This document shows positions 53,577-62,616 of a DNA stretch of 64,000 nucleotides, piece by piece. The position numbers and the translations under genes are program-made. The notes below the pieces were generated by a model, which saw nothing but the letters and a program-made list of their open reading frames with translations, was not told the DNA's origin and searched no databases. The DNA lies in contig NC_092051.1 in assembly GCF_003086295.3 (NCBI RefSeq), positions 70,309,772 through 70,373,771 on the forward strand, given 5' to 3'. Each line of letters opens with the position of its first letter. Positions within the stretch are counted from its first letter, which is position 1. This DNA is from Arachis hypogaea (Eukaryota > Streptophyta > Magnoliopsida > Fabales > Fabaceae).

Positions 53577-53624
53577 GGCTCCATGAGAGCTCATTGTCAA
53601 GCTATTGACATTAAAGAAGCGCTT

Positions 53625-53642
53625 GTTGGGAGGCAACCCAAT
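53625..53642 (+). other. Post-pol hairpin (E7)
   Basis: GTTGGG, loop AGGCAA, CCCAAT; the last pair is G-U. Confidence 0.65.
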
Positions 53643-53787
53643 GTTATTTAATTATATCTATTTATTTTCCATTGCTATTTTATGTTTTCTTTAGGTTGAT
53701 GATCATGTGAAGTCACAAAAACAACTGAAAAATCAAAAATAGAATGAAAAATAGCATTAAAAATAGCTCACCGTGGAAGATGAGCTT

Positions 53788-53995
53788 ACTGGCATTTAAA
53801 CGCCAGTAAGAAGCATCAGACTGGCGTTTAACGCCAGAAAGAAGCATCAAGCTGGTGTTAAACGCCAGAAACAAGCACCAGACTGGCATTTAACGCCAGA
53901 ACAGAGCATCAAGTTGGCGTTTAACGCCATGAAAGGGAGAAAAGCTGGCGTTTAACGCCAGAAACAAGCAGCAGTCTGGCGTTAAATGCCAGGAT
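53788..53995 (+). repeat. Array of 7 CpG palindromes (E7 internal)
   Basis: Seven copies of TGGCGTTTAACGCCA-type palindromes about 30 bp apart, with AGAAACAAGCA-like linkers. Deviations are mainly CG to TG/CA. Confidence 0.85.
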
Positions 53996-54166
53996 TGCAC
54001 ACTAAGGCCGTTTTCGCACGCCTCAATGGAGCAGGGATGATAAGTCCTTGACCCCTCAGGATCTGTGGACCCCATAGGATCTCCACCTTCCACACCTTTT
54101 CATACACACTTCCCCCACCCTTGGCCGAACCCACCACACATCTCCATCTCCTCCTTTTTTTCTTCT

Positions 54167-54186
54167 TTTGCTCGAGGACGAGCAAA
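54167..54186 (+). other. Hairpin-AAGTTTGG module at extra-ORF leader (E7)
   Basis: Stem TTTGCTCG, loop AGGA, stem CGAGCAAA, TAT, then TTTAAGTTTGGTGTGG. Confidence 0.7.
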
Positions 54187-54238
54187 TATTTTAAGTTTGG
54201 TGTGGAAAAAGCCCCACTTTTTAATTTTTCATAACCAT

Positions 54239-54368
54239 ATGGCACCTTCCATGAGATTAGAGAAGATCAAAGAGCTATGAGGGAGGAGCAACAAAGGCAA
54301 GGAAGAGACATAGAGGAGCTCAAGAGCACCATTGGTTCTTCAAGAGGAAGAAGACGCCACCCTTACTA
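54239..54368 (+). pseudogene. E7 remnant of the FIDEL extra ORF, internally deleted
   Basis: ATG at 54239 begins MAP as in E8 and then jumps to the C-terminal region. In another frame it reads REEQQRQGRDIEELKSTIG and an Arg/His end. About 1 kb present in E8 is missing. Confidence 0.7.
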
Positions 54369-55488
54369 AGGTAGACCCGTTCCTTAATCTCCTCGTCTAT
54401 TTATTTTTTCTGTTTTTGTTCTTTATGCTTTATGTTTATTTATGTTGTGTCTTTACTACATGATCATTAGTGTTTAAGTGTCTATGCCTTAAAGTTATGA
54501 ATGTTTTATGAATCCATCACCTCTCTTAAATGAAAAATGTTCTAAAAACAAAAGAACAAGAAGTACAAGATTTCGAATTCATCCTTGAAACTAGTTTAAT
54601 TATTTTGATGTGGTGACAATACTTTTTATTTTCTGAATGAATGCTTGAACAGTGCATATGTCTTTTGAATTTGTTGTTTATGAATGTTAAAATTGTTGGC
54701 TCTTAAAAGAATGATGAAAAAGGAGAAATGTTATTTGACGATCTGAAAAATCATAAAAATGGTTCTTGACGCAAGAAAAAGCAGTGAATAGAGAAAAGCT
54801 TGCGAAAAAAAAAGAGAGAAAAAGAAAGAAAAAGAAAAAGCAAGCAGAAAAAGCCAATAGCTCTTTAAACCAAAAGGCAAGAGCAAAAAGCCAGTAGCCC
54901 TTAAAACCAAAAGGCAAGGGTAAAAGGGATCCAAGGCTTTGAGCATCAGTGGATAGGAGGGCCCAAAGGAATAAAATCCTGGCCTAAGCGGCTAAATCAA
55001 GCTGTCTCTAACCATGTGCTTGTGGCGTGAAGGTGTCAAGCCAAAAGCTTGAGACTGAGCGGTTAAAGTCAAGGTCCAAAGCAAAAAAAAAAAAAAAAAC
55101 CAGAGTGTGCTTAAGAACTCTGGACACCTCTAATTGGGGGCTCTAGCAAAGCTAAGTCACAATCTGAAAAGGTTCACCCAATTATGTGTCTGTGGCATTT
55201 ATGTATCCGGTGGTAATACTGGAAAACAAAGTGCTTAGGGCCACGGCCAAGACTCATAAAGTAGCTGTGTTCAAGAATCAACATACTGAACTAGGAGAAT
55301 CAATAACACTATCTGAATTCTAAGTTCCTATAGATGCCAATCATTCTGAACTTCAAAGGATAAAGTGAGATGCCAAAACAGTTCAGAGGCAAAAAGCTAC
55401 TAGTCCCGCTCATCTTATTGGAGCTAAGTTTCATTGATATTTTGGAATTTATACTATATTCTCTTCTTTTTATCCTATTTGATTTTCA
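54369..55488 (+). other. Conserved non-coding 3' region of E7
   Basis: It is colinear with E4 15029-16085 and E8 58433-59544, and in blocks with E5 34587-35055. Blocks: CCAAGGCTTTGAGCATCA (54931), ACCATGTGCTTGTGGCG (55011), GGGCCACGGCCAAGACTCAT (55239), CTATCTGAATTC (55310). It has an A/G-rich tract at 54776-54850 and A-run at 55084-55101. No shared ORF. Confidence 0.65.
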
Positions 55489-55526
55489 GTTGCTTGGGGA
55501 CAAGCAACAATTTAAGTTTGGTGTTG
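55489..55526 (+). other. Hairpin-PPT module (E7 3' end)
   Basis: Stem GTTGCTTG, loop GGGA, stem CAAGCAAC (55489-55508), AA, TTTAAGTTTGGTGTTG, then the LTR at 55527. Confidence 0.8.
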
Positions 55527-56738
55527 TGATGAGCGGATAATTTATATGCTTTTTGGCATTGTTTTTACATTGTTTTTAGTATATTTTTGTTAATTTTTAG
55601 TATATTTTTATTAGTTTTTATTCAAAATTCACATTTCTAGACTTTACTATGAGTTTGTGTGTCTTTCTGTGATTTTAGATATTTTCTGGCTGAAATTGAG
55701 GGACCTGAGCAAAAATCTGATTCAGAGGCTGAAAAAGGACTGCAGATGCTGTTGGATTCTGACATCCCTGTACTCGAAGTGGATTTTCTGGAGCTACAAG
55801 AGTCCAAATGGCGCACTCTCAATTGTGTTGGAAATTAGACATCCAGGGATTTCCAGTAATATATAATAGTCCACACTTTGCTCAAGTTTAGATGATGCAA
55901 ACTGGCATTTAACGCCAGCTTTCTGCCCTATTCTAGCGTTAAACGCCAGAAACAAGTTGCAAAGCAGAGTTAAACGCCAGAAACACGTTACAAACTGGCG
56001 TTTAACTCCAGAAATAGCCTAGGCACGTGTAAAGCTCAAGTCTCATCCCCAGCACACACCAAGTGGGCCCCGGAAGTAGATTTCTGCACTATCTATTGTA
56101 GTTTACTCATTTTCTGTAAACCTAGGTTACTAGTTTAGTATTTAAACAACTTTTAGAGATTTATTTTGCATCTCAGGAAATTTCACGTCTGAATATTGTA
56201 TTTCTTATGGCATGAGTCTCTAAATCCCATGATTGGGGGTGAGGAGCTCTGTTGTGTTTCGATGAATTAATGCAATTACTACTGTTTTTCAATCAATCAC
56301 GCTTGTTTCTATTCTAAGATATTCACTCGCACTTCACCCTGATGAATGTGATGATCCGTGACACTCATCATCATTCTCACCTATGAACGCATGCCTGACA
56401 ACCACCTCCGTTCTATCTGAACTAGCTTGAGTGTGTATCTCTTAGCCTCCTGGTTCATAATCAGAGTCTTCGTGGTATAGGCTAGAATTATTGGTGGCCA
56501 TTCCTGAGATCCGAAAAGTCTAAACCTTGTCTGTGGTATTCCGAGTAAGATCTGGGAAGGGATGACTGTGACGAGCTTCAAACTCATGAGTGTTGGGCGT
56601 AGTGACAGACGCAAAAGAATCAACGGATTCTATTCCAACATGAGTGAGAACCGACAGATAATTAGTCGTGTGGTTACAGCGCATTTGGACCATTTTCACT
56701 GAGAGGATGGATGGTAGCCATTGACAACGGTAATCCAC
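55527..56738 (+). repeat. E7 3' LTR, interrupted by E8
   Basis: It starts TGATGAGCGGATAATTTATA. It has the same sub-type as 47006-48554 and stops after GACAACGGTAATCCAC, where E8 begins. In the 5' LTR the sequence continues CAACATACAGCTTGCC. Palindromes at about 55900-56003. Confidence 0.85.
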
Positions 56739-58394
56739 TGGTGCACAGAAATCGTGACGGTTCATTCCTTGGTAACGGCACTGAAAACTTAATACGCACG
56801 TTCATAATCTTAGTTCTTTGTCATAACTTCACACAACTAACCAGCAAGTGCACTGGGTCGTCCAAATAATAAACCTTACGTGAGTAAGGGTCGATCCCAC
56901 GTAGATTGTCGGCTTGAAGCAAGCTATGGTCACCTTGTAAATCTCAGTTAGGTGGATTCAATTGATTATGGAGATTTAGTAATTAAAAGATAAATAAAAT
57001 ATAAAATAAAGATAGTGATACTTATGTAATTCATTGGTGAGAATTTCAGATAAGCATATAGAGATGCGTTCGTTCCTCCTGAACCTCTTTTTTCCTATTG
57101 TCTTCATCCAATCATTCATACTCCTTTCTATGGCAAGCTGTATGTTAGGCATCACTGTTGTCAATGGCTACATCCTGTCCTCTCAGTGAAAATGGTCCAA
57201 TGCGCTGTCACTGTATGGCTAATCATCTGTCGGTTCTCGATCATACTGGAATAGGATCCATTGATCCTTTTGCGTCTGTCACTACTCCCAGCACTCACGA
57301 GTTTGAAGCTCATTGCAGCCATCCCTTCCCAGATCCTACTCGGAATACCACATACAAGGTTTAGACTTTCCGGATCTCAAGAATGGCCGTCCATGGATTC
57401 TAACTTATACCACGAAGATTCTGATTAAGGAATCCCAGAGATACTCATTCAATCTAAGGTAGAACGAAAGTGGTTGTCAGGCACGCGTTCATAGGTTGGG
57501 AATGATGATGACTGTCACGATCATCACATTCATATTGAAGTGCGAATGAATATCTTAGAATAATAATAAGCTTGAATTGAATAGAAAAATGATAGTACTT
57601 TGTATTAATTCATGAGGAACAGCAGAGCTCCACACCTTAATCTATGGTGTGTAGAAACTCTACCGTTGAAAATACATAAGAACAAGGTCCAGGCATGGCC
57701 GAATAGCCAGCCTCCCAAGGAGGGTTCAATTATCAAAAATGATCAAAAGATGATCCGAAGATGTAAATACAATAGTAAAAAGTCCTATTTATGCTAAACT
57801 AGTTACTAGGGTTTACAAAGATAAGTAAATGATGCAGAAATCCACTTCTGGGGCCCACTTGGTTTGTGTTTGGGCTGAGAATTGAGCTTTACACGTGTAG
57901 AGGCTTCTCTTGGAGTTGAACGCCAGCTTGTAACCTGTTTCTGGCGTTTAACTCCACTTTGCAACCTGTTTCTGGCGTTTAACTCCAGAATGCAGCATGG
58001 AACTGGCGTTGAACGCCAATTTGCGTCATCTAAACTCGAGAAAAGTATGGACTATTATATATTGCTGGAAAGCCTTGGATGTCTAATTTCCAACGCATTT
58101 GAGAGCGCACCATTTGGAGTTCTGTAGCTCCAGAAAATCTGCTTTGAGTGCAGGGAGGTCAGAATCCAACAGCATCTGCAGTCCTTCTTCAACCTCTGAA
58201 TCTGATTTTTGCTCAAGTCCCTCAATTTCAGCCAGAAAATACTTGAAATCACAGAAAAACACACAAACTCATAGTAAAGTCCAGAAATGTGATTTTTTTT
58301 TAAAAATGAATAAAAATATACTAAAAACTAACTAAATCATACTAAAAACTATGTAAAAACAATGCCAAAAAGCGTATAAATTATCCGCTCATCA
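56739..58394 (-). repeat. E8 3' LTR
   Basis: It starts TGATGAGCGGATAATTTATA at 58394 and ends ...GTGCACCA at 56739 (1656 bp). Embedded PBS-like CAGTGCCGTTACCAAGGA at 56766-56783 (minus). Palindromes at about 57910-58020. Confidence 0.9.
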
Positions 58395-58412
58395 CAACAC
58401 CAAACTTAAATT

Positions 58413-58432
58413 GTTGCTTGTCCCCAAGCAAC
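58413..58432 (-). other. Hairpin-PPT module (E8 3' end)
   Basis: Minus strand: GTTGCTTG, loop GGGA, CAAGCAAC, AA, TTTAAGTTTGGTGTTG, LTR. Confidence 0.75.
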
Positions 58433-59544
58433 TGAAAATCAAATAGTATAAAAAGAAGAGAATATACTATAAATTCCAAAATATCAATGAAACTTAGCTC
58501 CAATCAGATGAGCAGGACTTGTAGCTTTTTGCCTCTTGAATAGTTTTGACATCTCACTTTATCCATTGAAGTTCAGAATGATTGGCATCTATAGGAACTC
58601 AGAGTTCAGATAGTGTTATTGATTCTCCTAGTTCAGTATGTTGATTCTTGAACACAGCTACTTTATGAGTCTTGGTCGTGGCCCTAAGCACTTTGTTTTC
58701 CAGTATTACCACCGGATACATAAATGCCACAGACACATAACTGGGTGAACCTTTTCAGATTGTGACTCAGCTTTGCTAAAGTCCCCAATTAGAGGTGTCC
58801 AGGGTTCTTAAGCACACTCTTTTTTTGCTTTTGACCTTGACTTTAACCGCTCAGTCTCAAGTTTTCACTTGACACCTTCACGCCACAAGCACATGGTTAG
58901 GGACAGCTTGGTTCAGCCGCTTAGGCCAGGATTTTATTCCTTTAGGCCCTCCTATCCACTGATGCTCAAAGCCTTGGATCCTTTTTATTTACCCTTGCCT
59001 TTTGGTTTTAAGGGTTATTGGCTTTTTGCTCTTGCCTTTTGGTTTAAAGAGCTTTTGGCTTTTTCTGCTTGCTTTTTCTTTTTCTTTCTTTTTTTTTTCG
59101 CTATCTTTTTTTCTGCAAGCTTTTGTATTCACTGCTTTTCCTTGCTTCAAGAATCTTTTTTATGATTTTTCAGATTATCAAATAACATGTCTCCTTTTCA
59201 TCATTCTTTCAAGAGCCAACATATTTAACATTCATAAACAACAACTTCAAAAGACATATGCACTGTTCAAGCATTCATTCAGAAAACAAAAATTATTGTC
59301 ACCACATCAAAATAATTAAACTAATTTCAAGGATGAATTCGAAACCCTGTACTTTTTATTCTTTTGTTTTTAGAACATTTCTCATTTAAGAGAGGTGATG
59401 GAGTCATAGGACATTCATAGCTTTAAGACATAGACACTTAAACACTAATGATCATATAGTAAAGACACAAACATAATTAAACATGAAGCATGGAAACCGA
59501 AAACAGAAAATAAATAGACAAGGAGATTAAGGAATGAGTCCACC
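58433..59544 (-). other. Conserved non-coding 3' region of E8
   Basis: The same ordered blocks as E4 and E7, closely similar over the whole length. The apparent ORFs at 58869-59319 are not conserved as protein. Confidence 0.65.
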
Positions 59545-60696
59545 TTAGTGAGGGTGGCGTCTTCCTCTTCTTGAAGAACCAATGGTGCTTTTGAGCTCCT
59601 CTATGTCTCTTCCTTGTCTTTGTTGCTCCTCCCTCATAGTTCTTTGATCTTCTCTAATTTCATGGAGGATGATGGAATGCTCTTGGTGCTCCATCCTTAG
59701 TTGTCCCATGTTGGAGCTTAATTCTCCTAGGAAAGTGTTGATTTGCTCCTAATAGTTTTGTGGAGGAAAGTGCATCCCCTGAGGCATCTCAGGGATTTCA
59801 TGGTGAGGAATTTCCTCATGCTCATGTTGAGGTCCATGATCTCTTATTTGCTCCATCCTTTTCTTAGTGATGGGCTTGTCCTCTTCAATGAGGATGTCTC
59901 CCTCTATGTCAATTTAAGCCGAATTGCAGAGGTGGCATACGAGGTGAGGAAAGGCTAACCTTGCCCAAGTGGAAGACTTGTCAGCCACCTTGTAAAGTTC
60001 TTGAGGTATAATCTCATGAACTTCCACCTCCTCTCTAACCATGACACTATGGATCATGATGGCCCGGTCTATAGTAACTTCAGACCGGTTACTAGTAGGA
60101 ATGATTGAGCGTTGAATGAACTCTAGCCATCCCCTAGCCACTGGTTTGAGGTCATGCCTTCTTAATTGAACCGGCTTGCCTCTTGAGTCAATTTTCCATT
60201 GAGCTCCTTCCTCACATATGTCTATGAGGACTTGGTCCAACCTTTGATCAAAGTTGACCCTTCTTGTGTAGGGGCGTGCGTTCTCTTCCATCATTGGCAA
60301 GTTGAACGCCAGCCTTACATTTTCCGGACTGAAGTCTAGGTATTTCCCCCGAACCATGGTAAGCCAATGCTTTGGATTCGGGTTCACACTTTGATCATGG
60401 TTCCTAGTGATCCATGCGTTTGCATAGAACTCTTGAACCATTAGGATCCTGACTTGTTGAATGGGGTTGGTGAGAACTTTCCAACCTCTTCTTCGAGTCT
60501 CATGTCGGATCTCCGGATACTCATTCTTTTTGAGCTTGAAAGGAACCTCAGGGATCACTTTCTTCTTGGTCACAACTTCATAGAAGTGGTCTTGATGAAC
60601 CTTTGAGATGAATCTCTCCATCTTCCATGACTCAGAGGTGGAAGCAATTGCCTTCCCTTTCCTCTTTCTAGAGGTTTCTCTGGCCTTAGGTGCCAT
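59545..60696 (-). CDS. E8 extra ORF: plant transposon protein (Transposase_32-like)
   Basis: From ATG 60696 a 260-aa open frame runs to 59914. Homology continues in another frame (a short indel near 59925, one TAG near 59750) to TAA 59545, about 383 codons in all. The N-terminus is basic (SRKRKGKAIA, nuclear-signal-like). The domain shows VQEFYANAWITRN, MVRGKYLDFSPENVRLAFNLP, ARGWLEFIQRSIIPTSNRSE and LYKVADKSSTWARLAFPHLV. The C-terminus is Glu/Gln/Arg-rich (MREEQQRQGRDIEEL), likely helical, with a His/Arg end. No transmembrane segment. E4 and E7 keep only its ends. It is related to the E3/E9 extra ORF. Molecular role unknown; the family is found in many plant elements. Confidence 0.7.
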
Positions 60697-60750
60697 ATAT
60701 GGTTATGGAAAAACAAAAAGCTATGCTTTTACCACACCAAACTTAAAATG

Positions 60751-60770
60751 TTTGCTCGTCCCCGAGCAAA
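60751..60770 (-). other. Hairpin-AAGTTTGG module in extra-ORF leader (E8)
   Basis: Minus strand: TTTGCTCG, loop GGGA, CGAGCAAA, CAT, TTTAAGTTTGGTGTGG. It lies about 55 nt before the ATG, inside the presumed 5' UTR. Confidence 0.7.
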
Positions 60771-60888
60771 AGAAGAAAGAAAGTAGTAGAAGAAGAAGAA
60801 GAATGGAGGAGATGGGGGAAGAAGATATATTCGGCCAAGGAGAAGAAAAGAGGGTTGTGTTGGGTGAAAATGAAGAAGGAGTGAGGGG

Positions 60889-60931
60889 TTTATATAGGAG
60901 TGAGGGGGTGTAGGGTTCGGCCATTAGGGTT
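60889..60931 (-). promoter_or_regulatory. Candidate internal promoter of the E8 extra ORF
   Basis: TATATAAA on the minus strand (plus 60889-60896), preceded by two AACCCTA telobox-type words (plus 60911-60917 and 60925-60931), and followed by a pyrimidine-rich CACTCCTTCTTC-type stretch where a start site would fall. ATG is about 190 nt downstream. Confidence 0.5.
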
Positions 60932-61099
60932 GGGTTTGGGAGGGAAATTAGTTTGAATTTTGAAGGTAGGTGGAGTTTATGGGGAAGAGAGGATGGATGT
61001 GAGTGGTGAAGAGGTGATGGGAAAGAGTGATTGAGGTGATTGGTGAAGGGTATTTGGGAAAGAGAGTTATGAAAAGGTGTGAAGAGGAGAGAAGAAAAA

Positions 61100-61165
61100 G
61101 TGGGGATCCTATGAGGTCCACAGATCCTGAGGGATCCTGTGGGGTCCACAGATCAAGTGGGGTCA
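61100..61165 (-). repeat. Two CTGTGGACCCCACAG palindromes (E8)
   Basis: Tandem GATCCTGTGGGGTCCACAGA units, the first with a mismatch. Equivalent units at 16542-16600 (two) and 54055-54085 (one). Confidence 0.7.
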
Positions 61166-61217
61166 AGGACTTAACATCCCTGCTCCAATTAGGCGTGTAA
61201 AATGCCCTTGCTGTGCA

Positions 61218-61394
61218 ATCCTGGCGTTTTAACACCAGATTACTGCCTGTTTTTGGCGTTAAACGCCCAAATGTAGCTTGTTTCTGGCATTTAACGCCAG
61301 GCAGATGCTTGTTTCTGGCGTTAAACGCCAGCTTGGTGCTTGTTTCTGGCGTTAAACGCCAGACAGATGCTTGTTTCTGGCGTTTAAACGCCAA
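61218..61394 (-). repeat. Array of 6 CpG palindromes (E8 internal)
   Basis: Six copies of TGGCGTTAAACGCCA-type palindromes with GCTTGTTTC-type linkers, about 30 bp apart. Confidence 0.85.
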
Positions 61395-61540
61395 ACTGCT
61401 CTCTTCCAGGGTGTGCTATTTTTAATGCTGTTTTTCATTCTGTTTTTTATTTTTTAGTAGTTTTTGTGACTTCACATGATCATCAACCTAATAAAACACG
61501 AAATAACAAAAAGAAAATAAAATAGATATGATTAAATAAC

Positions 61541-61558
61541 ATTGGGTTGCCTCCTAAC
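61541..61558 (-). other. Post-pol hairpin (E8), one stem change
   Basis: Minus strand: GTTAGG, loop AGGCAA, CCCAAT. A G-to-A change breaks one pair. Confidence 0.5.
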
Positions 61559-61606
61559 AAGCGCTTCTTTAATGTCAATAACTTGATAGTGAGCTCTCAT
61601 GGAGCC

Positions 61607-62616
61607 TCACAGATAATCAGAGCAAGGTTGGAAACTCCTAACACCAAACTTAGAGTTTGAATGTGGGGGTTCAACACTAAACTTAGTGTTTGGTTGTGGC
61701 CTCCCAACACCAAACTTAGAGTTTGACTGTGGGGGCTTTGGTTGACTTTGCAGTGAGAGAAGCTTTTCATGCTTCCTCTCCATGGTTACAGAAGGAGAAC
61801 CTTGAGTTTTAAACACAAGGTTGTCCTTATTCAGTTGAAGGACCAACTCTCCTCTGTCCACATCAATCACAGCTCTTGCTGTGGCTAGGAAGGGTCTTCC
61901 AAGGATGATGGATTCATCCTCTTCCTTCCCACTGTCTAGGATTATGAAATCAGCAGGGATGTAAAGGCCTTCAACCTTTACTAACACTTCCTCTACTAGT
62001 CCATAAGCCTGTTTTCTTAAGTTGTCTGCCACCTCTAAAGAGATTCTGGCAGCTTGCACCTCAAAGATCCCAAGTTTCTCCATTACAGAGAGTGGCATTA
62101 AGTTTATTCCTGACCCCAGGTCACACAAAGCCTTCTCAAAGGTCATGGTGCCTATGGTATAGGGTATTAAGAATTTGCCTAGATCCTGTTTCTTTTGAGG
62201 TAATTTCTGCCTATCCAATGCATTTAGTTCATTGGTGAGCAAGGGAGGTTCATCTTCCCAAGTCTAATTACCAAATAATTTGGCATTCAGCTTCATGATT
62301 GCACCAAGGTACTTAGCAACTTGCTCTTCAGTAATGTCTTCATCCTCTTCAGAGGAAGAATACTCATCAGAGCTCATGAAGGGCAGAAGCAAGTTGAATG
62401 GAATCTCTATGGTCTCTGTATGAGCCTCAGATTCCTTCAGGTCCTCATTGAGGAACCCCTTATTGGTCACTGAACGTCCCAGGAGGTCTTCCTCACTAGG
62501 ATTCACGTTCTCCTCCTCCTCTTTGGGTTCGGCCACACCAAGTAAGGTAATGGCCTTGCACTCTCTTTTTGGATTCTCTTCTGTATTGCTTCAGAGAGTA
62601 CTAGGAGGGGTTTCAG
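61607..62616 (-). pseudogene. E8 gag C-part and protease
   Basis: One frame on the minus strand: ENVNPSEEDLLGRSVTN, the acidic SSSEEDEDITEEQVAKYLGA region, a TAG at 62264, then protease CDLGSGINLMPLSVMEKLGI, IILGRPFLATARAVIDV and the NSKFGV repeats, ending 61607. A TGA near 62592 interrupts STL.SNTEENP. The N-terminal gag core is missing because of the junction with E9. Confidence 0.8.
61630..61735 (-). repeat. AAGTTTGG repeats after PR (E8)
   Basis: Three units of CCAAACTCTAAGTTTGGTGT-type on the minus strand. In the PR frame they encode SNSKFGV-like repeats. Confidence 0.8.

Larger units (their letters stand above)
47006..56738 (+). mobile_element. E7, chimeric FIDEL-type element (autonomous front, gag-PR-only tail)
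   Basis: LTRs 47006-48554 and 55527-56738 (the latter cut by E8) share a sub-type with ATTTAAACAACTTTTAGAG and ATGATTGGGGGTGAGGAG not seen in the others. The front has its own gag, PR, RT and RNase H. At about 53404 pol stops before integrase and continues as the PR-tail, hairpin, palindrome array and 3' region characteristic of E4/E8. Integrase is absent. Confidence 0.75.
56739..62616 (-). mobile_element. E8, FIDEL-type element with intact-looking extra ORF, 5' end lost
   Basis: 3' LTR 56739-58394, hairpin-PPT, conserved 3' region, extra ORF 59545-60696, promoter-like leader, palindrome array, post-pol hairpin, AAGTTTGG repeats, PR and gag C-part up to about 62616. There gag text ends and an Athila-type extra ORF (E9) begins in the same orientation. 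No RT or integrase. Confidence 0.8.

Noticed and set aside
53788..53995. Regularly spaced palindromic repeats resembling a CRISPR array (also 16655-16908, 61218-61394)
   Set aside because: Repeats are only about 15-16 bp and degenerate, linkers are similar to each other rather than unique, the same array recurs in three retrotransposons, there are no cas genes and the DNA is plant nuclear.
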